Made by a program: the position numbers and the translations under genes. A DNA stretch of 64,000 nucleotides from Desulfosudis oleivorans. GTDB lineage: Bacteria > Desulfobacterota > Desulfobacteria > Desulfobacterales > SURF-7. Below, piece after piece: positions 52,850 to 61,263 of this stretch (positions within the stretch are counted from its first letter, which is position 1; each line of letters starts with the position of its first letter). The notes under the pieces are model-generated. The model was not told the DNA's origin. It did no database searches and saw only the letters and a program-made list of their open reading frames with translations. Where the stretch lies: assembly GCA_020723305.1 (NCBI GenBank), contig DYJC01000021.1:1-64000 (forward strand), given 5' to 3'.

Positions 52850-54571
52850 ATGCTGCGTGAACTATCCATACGGAATTTTGCCATTATCGATGATCTGAAT
52901 ATTCCGTTTTCAGAGGGATTGACGGTTCTGACCGGTGAAACAGGCGCCGGCAAATCGATTATCATCAATGCGGTCAATCTCCTGCTGGGAAGCCGTGCAA
53001 CAAGCCGTCTGATCCGCACCGGTTCGGAATCCGCAGAACTGGAAGCAAATTTTGATGTAAAGCCGGATGGGAACATTTCACAACTGATGGAGTTGCAGGG
53101 GCTGGACCCCAAAGAAGGGCTGATTGTCCGGAGAGTGATTGCAAGGAATGACCGGCATAAGGTGTTTATCAATGGCCGCCTCTCCACGATGCAGCAGCTT
53201 ACGGACATCACGGAGAATCTTGCCGGCATCTCCGGACAGCATGCTCACCAGGGTCTTTTGAAGGAGGATCAGCACTTGCTGATTCTGGATCAGTATGGCG
53301 GACTGTTGAAGCAGCGGGAATCGGTCTTCCGTAATGTTCACCGGATTCTTCCCCTGATCAAGAAACAGGAGCAGTTGAAAAACCAGAAAAGCAGGCAGCA
53401 GGATCATCTTGAATTACTGGCCTTTCAGAAAAAGGAGATTCAGGATAGCTCTCTTTTTCCCGGTGAAGATGAACAACTGGAAACGGAAAAGAGAAAATTG
53501 AAAAACAGCGAGCTTCTCTGCAAGTCCATTTATCAGGTGATCGAAATTTTATATGACGGGCAGGGGTCTGTGAATGAGCGTCTGGTTGAAACCGGAAAAC
53601 AACTGGATCAGGTCAGTGCCATTGATTCTATCCTTGCGGAAAAATCGAAAAAAATCAGTGAAATCGTCTATGGATTGGAGGATATCACAGGAGAACTCCG
53701 GCAGTATGCCCATACCATCGAAACCGATACCGGACGACTTGAACAGGTTGAGGATCGGCTGAATGCGATCATCCGCTTGAAAAAGAAATACGGCGGAACC
53801 ATCGAGACCGTTCTGGCGCATCTGAATCTGGTGGAAAAAGAGTTGCAGGATGTCGGCAACCTGGATGAACAGATGGAGGAAACCGAAAAGGAGCTGATCT
53901 GTCTTCATCAGGAAACCATTGAGATTGCCCGGCAGCTTTCAAAAAAACGGAAACAGGCGGCACGGGATCTGGCAAAGAAGGTTGAAAGCGAGTTGTCGGA
54001 TTTAAAGATGCCCCAGACCGAATTCAGCATTCTTCTGGAATTGGTTCCATCCGCAGCAGGAACCGCCAGGTATCTGTCGGATGATGGGAAACTGCTTCTT
54101 GAAACCGGATTTGATACTGCACGGTTTCTGATCTCTCCCAATATCGGGGAGTCCATGAAACCGCTTACGGATATTGCATCCGGAGGAGAGCTGTCCCGGG
54201 TTGTACTGGCATTGAAGGCAATTCTGGCCAGAACGGATTTGGTTGAGACAATTGTGTTTGATGAAGTGGATGCAGGGATCGGAGGCGGTGTGGCTGAGGT
54301 GGTCGGCCGGAAACTGGCAACCCTGGCCGGAACCCATCAGGTGATCTGCATTACCCATCTTCCGCAGATTGCAAAGTTCGGAGCGCATCATTATAAAATC
54401 TCAAAAGCCATATCCGCCGGCAGAACCCAGACCAGCGTAACCCTGCTTTCCGCTAAAAAACGTGTGGAAGAGATTGCCAGAATGCTGGGCGGCGAAAAGA
54501 TCACCCAGGTGACGTTGGATCATGCGGAGGAGATGTTGGAGAGCATCGATTCTGATTTTACGGTTGTCTGA
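52850..54571 (+). CDS. recN: DNA repair protein RecN
   Basis: A 573-residue SMC-like ATPase for double-strand break repair. Walker A GETGAGKS (29-36) is at the N-terminus, a long central coiled coil separates it from the ABC signature ASGGELSRV and Walker B TIVFDEVDAGIGG near the C-terminus, with VICITHLPQIA as the H-loop. No clear Shine-Dalgarno is seen before the ATG; the 3' end of the palindromic element provides the only upstream sequence (GAG 10 nt before), so its translation may be unusual. Confidence 0.96.
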   Translation: MLRELSIRNFAIIDDLNIPFSEGLTVLTGETGAGKSIIINAVNLLLGSRATSRLIRTGSESAELEANFDVKPDGNISQLMELQGLDPKEGLIVRRVIARNDRHKVFINGRLSTMQQLTDITENLAGISGQHAHQGLLKEDQHLLILDQYGGLLKQRESVFRNVHRILPLIKKQEQLKNQKSRQQDHLELLAFQKKEIQDSSLFPGEDEQLETEKRKLKNSELLCKSIYQVIEILYDGQGSVNERLVETGKQLDQVSAIDSILAEKSKKISEIVYGLEDITGELRQYAHTIETDTGRLEQVEDRLNAIIRLKKKYGGTIETVLAHLNLVEKELQDVGNLDEQMEETEKELICLHQETIEIARQLSKKRKQAARDLAKKVESELSDLKMPQTEFSILLELVPSAAGTARYLSDDGKLLLETGFDTARFLISPNIGESMKPLTDIASGGELSRVVLALKAILARTDLVETIVFDEVDAGIGGGVAEVVGRKLATLAGTHQVICITHLPQIAKFGAHHYKISKAISAGRTQTSVTLLSAKKRVEEIARMLGGEKITQVTLDHAEEMLESIDSDFTVV

Positions 54572-54607
54572 CTCCGGCCATGCCGGATTGGATGAAAGGA
54601 TTTAACG

Positions 54608-55708
54608 ATGAAAGTAGACGGTTTGAATATCCGCCCAATATGGCTTGATAAGAATGAACAGGTTGTCCATGTAATTGACCAGCGGCTGCTGCCGCATGAA
54701 TTTGTGGTGGCGGAGCTTCGGAATGTGGATCATGTGATCACAGCCATTCGGGAGATGTTTGTCAGAGGGGCGCCTTTGATCGGAGTGACCGGAGCCTATG
54801 GCGTTTATCTGGCAGCCGTCTCCTCCCCGGACAATACAATGTCGGATGATGATCTGGCAAAGGAATGCAACCGGATAAAAGCCGCTAGACCCACAGCCAT
54901 CAATCTTGCCTGGGCTGTGGATCGGGTTTTTGCATCGATCAGAGGCATGCGCGGCAGGGATCGAATTGAAGCCGCAAAAAATGAAGCTTCCGCAATCACA
55001 GAAGAAGAAGTGGAAAACTGTAGAAGGATCGGTGAGCATGGTTTTTCGGTTATCGAGGAAATCAGTAAAAAGAAAGACAGGAATACCGTGAATATCCTGA
55101 CACATTGCAACGCAGGATGGCTGGCGTGTGTGGACTATGGAACCGCAACCGCTCCCATGTATGCGGCGTTTGATCGCGGGCTGGATATCCATGTGTGGGT
55201 GGATGAGACGCGGCCTCTGAATCAGGGTGCCCGGCTGACCGCCTGGGAGCTGGGAAAACACGGGATCAGCCATACGGTGATTACGGATAATGCCGGGGGG
55301 CATTTCATGCAGCACGGGCTGGTGGATCTTGTGATAGTCGGCACGGATCGAACCACCTATACCGGAGATGTGGCCAACAAGATCGGCACCTATTTAAAAG
55401 CACTGGCTGCAAAAGATAACGGGATACCGTTTTATGTGGCGCTTCCGTCCAGCACATTTGACTGGACCTTACGGGATGGATTGCAGGAGATTCCGATTGA
55501 AGATCGGGAACCGGACGAGGTTCGGTATATCCAGGGGCTGCATGATGGGAAGACTGTAAAAGTGCTTGTTCCTCCTGCGGAAAGCCCCTGCGGAAATCCT
55601 GTATTTGATGTCACGCCGGCAAGGCTGATCACAGGGTTTATCACCGAGAGAGGAATCTGCAAGGCTTCTGAACAGGGAATCGCCGGGTTATTTCCGGAAA
55701 TGAAATAA
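54608..55708 (+). CDS. mtnA: S-methyl-5-thioribose-1-phosphate isomerase
   Basis: A 366-residue MtnA of the eIF2B-like family. The motifs VRGAPLIGVTGAYG, NVLTHCNAGWLA-type (here NILTHCNAGWL with its catalytic Cys), ETRPLNQGARLTAWEL and the catalytic Asp in VGTDRTT are all present. It interconverts methylthioribose-1-phosphate and methylthioribulose-1-phosphate in methionine salvage. GAAAGGATT precedes the ATG, 36 bp after recN. Confidence 0.95.
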   Translation: MKVDGLNIRPIWLDKNEQVVHVIDQRLLPHEFVVAELRNVDHVITAIREMFVRGAPLIGVTGAYGVYLAAVSSPDNTMSDDDLAKECNRIKAARPTAINLAWAVDRVFASIRGMRGRDRIEAAKNEASAITEEEVENCRRIGEHGFSVIEEISKKKDRNTVNILTHCNAGWLACVDYGTATAPMYAAFDRGLDIHVWVDETRPLNQGARLTAWELGKHGISHTVITDNAGGHFMQHGLVDLVIVGTDRTTYTGDVANKIGTYLKALAAKDNGIPFYVALPSSTFDWTLRDGLQEIPIEDREPDEVRYIQGLHDGKTVKVLVPPAESPCGNPVFDVTPARLITGFITERGICKASEQGIAGLFPEMK

Positions 55709-55723
55709 TTTTTATTGCCTTAT

Positions 55724-55889
55724 GAGCTAATTTTAAAACGATGAAAAACCGTCACACCGGCGAAGGCCGGTGTCCAGAAAAGAGCTGAAAATACTGGATA
55801 GCGCTACGGTTGCGCCTGGCGGCTTGGAAAACTGCACTGCGTGTCAGGCCTTTGCCGGAATGACAAAAACAGACTTTTGAAATTAGCTC
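55724..55889 (-). repeat. 166-bp MITE near mtnA
   Basis: Ends GAGCTAATTTTAAAA and TTTTGAAATTAGCTC. The core matches the 47922-48087 copy, including GATAGCGCTACGGTTGCG. No clean target duplication is seen (TTAT on the left, ATAG on the right), so this copy is older or rearranged. Confidence 0.88.
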
Positions 55890-55977
55890 ATAGAAATAAA
55901 TCAATCAATATCCGGATTCTTCAGGTTTTTTTCCTATGCATGTTCATGGGCTTGCCATACAGGGGAGAAATCAATAA

Positions 55978-56187
55978 CTATTGACTGGATGCAGCTCCGG
56001 AATCTGGTCCCGCCGGCGGTTTGAATGCTTTCTTACTGGCTCCGCATACCGGGCATTTCCAATCATCCGGTAAATCCTCAAACTTTGTTCCTTTTTCAAT
56101 TTTCCCTTTCCGGTCGCCTTTGTCCGGGTTGTAGATATAACCGCAACTCGTGGTCTGGCACTGATACATTTCTTCCGGGTTTGCCAT
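55978..56187 (-). CDS. Rubredoxin with a CX4C first site
   Basis: A 69-residue rubredoxin; the ATG at 56187 has GGAGG. The first iron-binding pair is [14 protein letters not shown], spaced CX4C instead of the usual CX2C, and the second is [10 protein letters not shown] (CX2C). [15 protein letters not shown] is the classic link. It is an electron carrier for anaerobic redox and oxygen-stress enzymes. A short Ala/Ser tail follows. CX4C variants are known in Desulfovibrio relatives (Rd2-type). Confidence 0.9.
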   Translation of the reverse strand: MANPEEMYQCQTTSCGYIYNPDKGDRKGKIEKGTKFEDLPDDWKCPVCGASKKAFKPPAGPDSGAASSQ

Positions 56188-56341
56188 GGTGTTCCTCCTG
56201 CTTATTTGCTGGTTATCTTTTTTGATGCAATGGATTGTATTTATCAAAATATATACCGGAATAACGGGAGTCAATACGATATTCATAATGGTTGCCCGAT
56301 CTATGTTCCGGTTCTGATAAAATTGAGTATATATTGAATCG

Positions 56342-56398
56342 CGTAGGGGTGCCCCTTGTGGGTACCCGAATAGCTTGTGGGTACCAGTTTTTTGCGGT
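56342..56398 (+). repeat. Half copy of the TAGGGGTACCCC-type repeat
   Basis: GTAGGGGTGCCCCTTGTGGG and the next GTACCCGAATAGCTTGTGGG match 59423-59480. Here the opposite arm is absent. Confidence 0.75.
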
Positions 56399-56477
56399 TA
56401 TATATTTCACCTTTATGTTGCAGTTTTCAATTGAATGGAATACAATGAATACATATATTCAACGGAGGTTTTACGAT

Positions 56478-56705
56478 ATGGCTACTTCGATTCGCCTTGC
56501 CCCTGAAACCGAAAAACGGCTTGATTTTCTTGCATCCAAGACAGGGCGCACCAAGGCTTTTTATTTGCGAGAGATCATCGAGCGAGGCATTGAAGATATA
56601 GAGGATTATTACCTTGCCGCAGATGTGTTGGAGCGAGTTCGCAAAGGCCGGGAGAAGGTATATTCAACTGCTGAAGTGAGAAAAGACCTTGGCCTGGACG
56701 ATTAA
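56478..56705 (+). CDS. RelB/RHH-type antitoxin
   Basis: A 75-residue protein; GGAGG lies 9 nt before the ATG. The N-terminal MATSIRLAPETEKRLDFLA and KTGRTKAFYLREIIERG form a ribbon-helix-helix DNA-binding dimer unit, and the C-terminus (STAEVRKDLGLDD) wraps the toxin. Its last 17 nt overlap the RelE gene. It should repress its own promoter and neutralise RelE. Confidence 0.88.
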   Translation: MATSIRLAPETEKRLDFLASKTGRTKAFYLREIIERGIEDIEDYYLAADVLERVRKGREKVYSTAEVRKDLGLDD

Positions 56706-56955
56706 GTACACCGATACAGCAAAGACCCAGCTCAGAAAAATTGACAAACAGGCGGCGCGGCGTATCATAGATTTCATGGATGAGCGCATAGCCATACTGG
56801 AGAATCCTCGCTGCAACGGCAAGGCTCTGACAGGTCAGCTTGGCGGGTTATGGCGCTATCGGGTGGGTGACTACCGGATTATTTGCGATATTAAAGATGA
56901 AGAGTTGTATGTTCTCGTTGTAAAAATCGGAAATCGTCGAAATGTTTACAGATAA
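56689..56955 (+). CDS. RelE/ParE-family toxin
   Basis: An 88-residue protein with a TTG start that gives the family start MAWTIKYTDTAKTQLRKID. The RelE core is complete: AARRIIDFMDERI, GKALTGQLGGLWRYRVGDYRII and the C-terminal VVKIGNRRNVYR. The Arg and Tyr residues of the mRNA-cleavage site are retained. It should cut mRNA on the ribosome. The overlap with the antitoxin couples translation. Confidence 0.88.
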   Translation: MAWTIKYTDTAKTQLRKIDKQAARRIIDFMDERIAILENPRCNGKALTGQLGGLWRYRVGDYRIICDIKDEELYVLVVKIGNRRNVYR

Positions 56956-57041
56956 ATATTTTTTCTTTCGACATGAGTGCAATGGTTTGTCTGAGTTGAA
57001 TAAGGTCCTCGGAATTTCCCTAAAAAAAAGGATGTAACATT

Positions 57042-57260
57042 ATGCAGTACGCCATTGAAATAAAGCGGCTTTCCAGAGAAGAAAAATTGAAGGTAATGGA
57101 AGCCATTTGGGAAGATCTGTCTAATGAAGAGGATCAGATAGAATCTCCTGAGTGGCACGAGAAAGCTTTGCAGGAAACAGAACTGCGACTTCGTTCGGAA
57201 AAAGAAAAGATCGTGGACTGGCAAGAGGCAAAAAAGGATCTCCGGAAAAGGTTCGAATGA
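57042..57260 (+). CDS. Addiction-module antitoxin-like protein, partner missing
   Basis: A 72-residue member of the CHP02574 family (SREEKLKVMEAIWEDLSNEE, EKIVDWQEAKKDLRKRF). The partner RelE-type gene is expected right after an ATGA overlap; an ATG is there (57257) but the frame only runs about 24 residues (MKIKLSGVNAG...) and has no toxin signature, so the toxin appears lost or rearranged. It resembles the other orphan at 33176. Confidence 0.78.
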   Translation: MQYAIEIKRLSREEKLKVMEAIWEDLSNEEDQIESPEWHEKALQETELRLRSEKEKIVDWQEAKKDLRKRFE

Positions 57261-57583
57261 AAATCAAGCTGTCTGGAGTTAATGCCGGTATGTGTTCGAA
57301 CTATCAAGTGGAAACCTATGTCAGAAAGTAAAGATAGGTAAGCGTCACCGAAACTCACAGCTAATCCATGAATACCATCGCTCCAGAAATAATAATCTGG
57401 TCGTTTCCTTTTAACAAGGATCCTTTTTTTCAAGATTGTGTTCGTTTACAATTGAAACCCTCGCTGGGAAAGGAGCCACTCAAATCGTGTCTCTCCAAGC
57501 TTTTTTGGCATGTCACGCATAAGAATGCTTTTATCTTTATTAACATTGATGGCCGTCCTCAATACAATAATCGTAGTTCAGTG
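57261..57583. other. Gene-free stretch after the orphan antitoxin
   Basis: Contains an ATG overlapping the antitoxin stop that opens only a 24-residue frame, probably the remnant of the lost toxin gene. A plus-strand frame at 57368 has no domain pattern and overlaps the opposite gene. Confidence 0.45.
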
Positions 57584-58333
57584 CTAATGGTCAGTGGTCC
57601 TGTCACGGACTTCGAACGCCTCGTCTACTAATTCCTTTACGGGTAAATAAGTCGAAACGATCTTCAACATGTCCTCAATTGGAATCTCCCCATCAATTCG
57701 AAATTGTTTTTCATAATCTTTATTCATAATTTTGTTGCAGAATTGAAAAAGCTTCGTAACCTCCTCGGGATCAAAGTGAATGATTGCACCATCAAGATGC
57801 AATATATGTGTCGAGAAATCCGGCGACTCAGCATGGATGTAAAACACTTCAGAATGCCTTGGACAATACTGCCAAACCTCCATCACAAGAATTGGGTTGT
57901 CTTTTTCTTCCTGCCGTTTTTTTAAATGTAATAGAAGAGCTGCATTGAACACATTATCCTTTTTTTCAGGCAGATAAAATTCGCTTTTCGTGGGATATCC
58001 CTTTGACAGCACCAACGAGACAGCTTTTCGGAATGATGGACCGAACATTTGAGCTCGACTACAAATATTGCGGTGAGGAATGACCCGTATTGAAGATGAC
58101 TTCCTTAGTTTTGGATCTGCAAGAAGATACTCCACAATGGAGTCAGCATATTTGTTTGGAACAACAGAAATATTGGAGTGAGACCTTAACCAAAAGGTAT
58201 TCACCGCTCCGTTTTTACTGGGGATCATTTCCGACAATTTAATTAGACCATCATCAGTGAATATATCAGCAGGAAGGGAAGCAAATGCTTTTTCGTTTTC
58301 TTTCATTGCCTTATAATTCGGAATGTTGTACAT
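57584..58333 (-). CDS. Unknown 249-residue protein
   Basis: No family was recognised. It reads as a globular alpha/beta protein with an N-terminal PNYKAMKENEKAFASLP, a block DPKLRKSSSIRVIPHRNIC and a C-terminal EDMLKIVSTYLPVKELVDEAFEV. It lies alone on the minus strand between toxin-antitoxin genes and is AT-rich. The upstream region (58334-58500) is low in GC, consistent with an acquired gene. It might be a defence or toxin-related protein, but nothing in the sequence proves this. Confidence 0.6.
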   Translation of the reverse strand: MYNIPNYKAMKENEKAFASLPADIFTDDGLIKLSEMIPSKNGAVNTFWLRSHSNISVVPNKYADSIVEYLLADPKLRKSSSIRVIPHRNICSRAQMFGPSFRKAVSLVLSKGYPTKSEFYLPEKKDNVFNAALLLHLKKRQEEKDNPILVMEVWQYCPRHSEVFYIHAESPDFSTHILHLDGAIIHFDPEEVTKLFQFCNKIMNKDYEKQFRIDGEIPIEDMLKIVSTYLPVKELVDEAFEVRDRTTDH

Positions 58334-58531
58334 TTTTAAAATTATTTATGAATATTGCATAGGTTGACAATCTATCAATCAATTCATTTTTTCAAATTTA
58401 TCGGTGATTTCAATTATTATAAAAATATCAGACTGTTTGCCAACTCAAGATCATCTTTAAATTATTTTAGTTGTCACCGGAATTTCGGAATTCAAATACT
58501 GTAACATCTTTTAGAAATCCTAAATTTCAGT

Positions 58532-58560
58532 TTGACAAACTTGAACAATCTGACTAGACT
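58532..58560 (+). promoter_or_regulatory. Promoter of the Phd/PIN operon
   Basis: TTGACA (58532-58537), 17-nt spacer, TAGACT (58555-58560), 30 bp before the antitoxin ATG. Confidence 0.65.
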
Positions 58561-58589
58561 GACCATATGATTTGATCATAGGAGGAACC

Positions 58590-58841
58590 ATGAAAACAAT
58601 TTGGAAATTGCAGGATGCAAAGGCCCGGTTCAGCAAAATTGTCGCAGATGCCTTAAAGAAAGGTCCTCAGTATGTAACTCGTCGAGGGGAAAAAACAGTA
58701 GTCGTAGTTTCTGTAAATGATTATGAAGATTTGATTTCCAGTAAGCCTTCCTTTAAAGATTTTTTGCTTGGATGTCCGAAAATAGATGGCGACTTTGAAA
58801 TTGAAAGACAAAAGGATTCTCCCAGGAGTATTGACCTGTGA
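58590..58841 (+). CDS. Phd/YefM-family antitoxin
   Basis: An 83-residue protein; AGGAGG is 4 nt before the ATG. The N-terminus (TIWKLQDAKARFSKIVADALKK) and GPQYVTRRGEKTVVVVSVNDYEDLI are the hallmark of Phd/YefM DNA-binding antitoxins; the tail binds the toxin. The stop overlaps the GTG of the PIN gene. It should repress the operon. Confidence 0.9.
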   Translation: MKTIWKLQDAKARFSKIVADALKKGPQYVTRRGEKTVVVVSVNDYEDLISSKPSFKDFLLGCPKIDGDFEIERQKDSPRSIDL

Positions 58842-59260
58842 AATACTTACTGGATACTTGTGTCATATCGGAAATCGTTAAAAAATCTCCAAATCCAATG
58901 GTTTTGGATTGGCTGAAAAATACACCTTCGGAGAGACTGTTTTTGAGTGTTATTACTGTTGGTGAAATCCGTAAGGGGCTTACAAGATTGCCGGATTCAA
59001 AACGAAAAAACAGATTGACGGAGTGGCTCAACACATTATTGGAAGATTATCAAGACCGTATTTATTCAATTGACCTTACCGTTGCCGAGAATTGGGGAGT
59101 CATGCAAGGCCAGGCTGAAAAGTCTGGAATGCCGATGTCTTCTATCGATAGTCTTATCGCAGCAATTGCTTATACACATAATTTGGTATTGGTTACGCGA
59201 AATGTAATTGACTTTAAGGCAAGTAATCTTCCGGTTAACAATCCCTGGAAAGATAATTGA
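58838..59260 (+). CDS. VapC/FitB-type PIN toxin
   Basis: A 140-residue PIN RNase with a GTG start overlapping the antitoxin stop. The acidic residues are in MKYLLDTCVISE (first Asp), VITVGEIRKGL (Glu), SSIDSLIAAIAYTHN (Asp) and LVTRNVIDF (Asp/Asn). It cleaves RNA and is held in check by the Phd-type protein. The pair is a complete module. Confidence 0.9.
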   Translation: MKYLLDTCVISEIVKKSPNPMVLDWLKNTPSERLFLSVITVGEIRKGLTRLPDSKRKNRLTEWLNTLLEDYQDRIYSIDLTVAENWGVMQGQAEKSGMPMSSIDSLIAAIAYTHNLVLVTRNVIDFKASNLPVNNPWKDN

Positions 59261-59422
59261 AACGATTATGGGCCGCTTTCATTTGGAGGTGCGCTTGAGG
59301 CTCAGCCGTATAGTTTTTTCCGATTAATGAATAAATGAATCCCTGAAATGAAAGACAGGTAAGAAGGCATCCCTGGAATTCCAATATTCTATGCCTGATG
59401 AAATTGGGCAAATATCGAATCT

Positions 59423-59600
59423 CGTAGGGGTACCCCTTGTGGGTACCCGAATTGCTTGTGGGTACCCGAACTGTTTGCGCCCACCCGAATTTTTTATGAA
59501 CATCTTTCACCTGCTGACCTATAAAATTGCGGGCAACATGGGCAATCAGACAACATGGGCAATCAGACAATACGGGCAACCACAAGGGATTGCCCCTACG
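59423..59600. repeat. TAGGGGTACCCC-type inverted repeat element
   Basis: Left CGTAGGGGTACCCCTTGTGG and right arm GGCAACCACAAGGGATTGCC continuing to CCCTACG form a ~27-bp imperfect inverted repeat. In between are two short 19-nt tandem units (GGGCAATCAGACAACAT type). It is the fuller relative of 56342-56398, and together they border the toxin-antitoxin stretch. The gap 59261-59796 has no gene. Confidence 0.75.
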
Positions 59601-59796
59601 GGTGTGAAAACGATTAACCATCAATCATAAAATTCCAACCATCCCCTGAATACCCCCCCTTAAAAATGGCAGACTTTCCCGTTTCTTTTTTTCATGTTTT
59701 GTCATAATGGTTGTTTTTTTGAAAAATGAGGTGTAAAAATCATCCATTTGGATGTTTTTTGACAACCGAACCAGAAGGATATTTGAGGACAGGGTT

Positions 59797-60051
59797 ATGA
59801 AATACTGGAGGGTTCCCCTTGATTCCGGTGAGATTCAGATCACACGGGGCAGGGTTCATATTATTGAGGAAAGATGTAAGGGGTGTGGGTATTGCATTGA
59901 ATACTGCCCACGGGAAGTTCTTGAATTTTCAAAGAAGTTCAATGTCAAAGGCTATCATCCACCCCAGGTGAAAAAAGAGGATTGCCTGAACTGCCATTAC
60001 TGTGAACTGCTGTGTCCGGAATTTGCCATCTATTCGGAGGAAGCGGTCTGA
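59797..60051 (+). CDS. korD: Ferredoxin-like 2-oxoacid oxidoreductase subunit (KorD-type)
   Basis: An 84-residue protein with two 4Fe-4S motifs: CKGCGYCIEYCP and CLNCHYCELLCP. GGACAGGG precedes the ATG at 59797; an in-frame ATG at 59752 is less likely. It passes electrons from the catalytic subunits to external ferredoxin. It starts a row with korA, korB and korC. Confidence 0.85.
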   Translation: MKYWRVPLDSGEIQITRGRVHIIEERCKGCGYCIEYCPREVLEFSKKFNVKGYHPPQVKKEDCLNCHYCELLCPEFAIYSEEAV

Positions 60052-60108
60052 TTTTGCCGGACAATGCCGGTCAGAAGATTCATGTTATAAACTGATGAAC
60101 CATGGATA

Positions 60109-61263
60109 ATGAAAAATATGAAATCACAAGTCCTCACAGGTGAACATTTTATCAACGGCGATGAGGCTTGCGCCGAAGGGGCCATTGCGGCAGGCTGTAA
60201 ATTTTTCGGAGGGTATCCGATTACACCGGCCACAGAGGTGGCGGAGCAGATGTCTGTCCGGCTTCCCCATGTGGGCGGTACCTTTATTCAGATGGAAGAC
60301 GAGATTGCTGCCATGACTTCTATTCTCGGAGCAGCCTGGGCTGGTTTCAAAACCATGACCGCCACTTCAGGGCCTGGTTTCAGTCTGATGATGGAAACCG
60401 TGGGGCTGGCAGTGGTCACGGAAACACCTTGCGTGGTGGTCAATGTTCAGAGAGCCGGGCCATCCACCGGTCTTCCCACTCAGGGTGCTCAGGGAGATAT
60501 GATGCAGGCGCGCTGGGGGTCTCATGGTGATTATGAAATTATCGCTCTGGCACCGTCTTCTCCCCAGGAGATGTTTGACCTGACCATTACAGCCTTTAAT
60601 CTGAGCGAAAAATACCGTACGCCGGTGTTTATCATGTCGGATGAGATTGTGGGGCATATGAGTGAAAAAGTGATCATACCCGAGGGGCGAAAAATCAAGA
60701 CCTTTTCACGTGTAAAGCCCACAGGACGCAAAGACCGCTTCAAACCGTTTCAGCCGGGGCCGCTGGGAGTGGCTCCCATGCCGGCCATCGGGGATGGCTA
60801 TAATGTGCATGTGACCGGCCTCACCCATAATGAAAAAGGGTATCCGGTTATGTCCGTGGATATCCAGAAGGAGATGATGGAGCGGCTTCTCGGAAAAATT
60901 CGCAACAATCTGGATGACATTATTCTCACAGAGGATTACCGGCTCAAGGATGCGGAAATCGTTTTGGTCTCCTATGGTGTCTCCGCACGTACGGCGTATA
61001 CGGCCGTGGAAGAAGCCCGCGCTATGGGGATTCGCATGGGGCTGCTGCGGCTGATCACCGTATGGCCATTTCCGGAGCAGCGTATCCGGGATCTGGCCAA
61101 AAAGGTCAAAGGGTTTATTACCGTTGAAATCAACATGGGGCAGATCAGCCGGGAAGTGCAGCGCTGTGCAGGCATTGTCCCCAGTTTCATTGCCGGTCAT
61201 ACGGGTGGCGCTGTCGTTCCGCCGGATGATGTCCTGAAAATTGCAAAGGAGTTCCTGGCATGA
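60109..61263 (+). CDS. korA: 2-oxoacid:ferredoxin oxidoreductase alpha subunit
   Basis: A 384-residue protein (a second ATG three codons in is possible). The FFGGYPITPATEVAEQM, ATSGPGFSLMMETVGLAV and NVQRAGPSTGLPTQ motifs are those of KorA/VorA alpha subunits of the pyruvate/2-oxoglutarate oxidoreductase superfamily. It forms part of the substrate-binding face. Its stop overlaps korB by 4 nt. The substrate (2-oxoglutarate or another 2-oxoacid) cannot be fixed. Confidence 0.92.
   Translation: MKNMKSQVLTGEHFINGDEACAEGAIAAGCKFFGGYPITPATEVAEQMSVRLPHVGGTFIQMEDEIAAMTSILGAAWAGFKTMTATSGPGFSLMMETVGLAVVTETPCVVVNVQRAGPSTGLPTQGAQGDMMQARWGSHGDYEIIALAPSSPQEMFDLTITAFNLSEKYRTPVFIMSDEIVGHMSEKVIIPEGRKIKTFSRVKPTGRKDRFKPFQPGPLGVAPMPAIGDGYNVHVTGLTHNEKGYPVMSVDIQKEMMERLLGKIRNNLDDIILTEDYRLKDAEIVLVSYGVSARTAYTAVEEARAMGIRMGLLRLITVWPFPEQRIRDLAKKVKGFITVEINMGQISREVQRCAGIVPSFIAGHTGGAVVPPDDVLKIAKEFLA

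Noticed and set aside
57368-57631. An 87-aa plus-strand frame beside the orphan antitoxin
   Set aside because: Overlaps the 3' end of the opposite 249-aa gene and shows no recognised motif.
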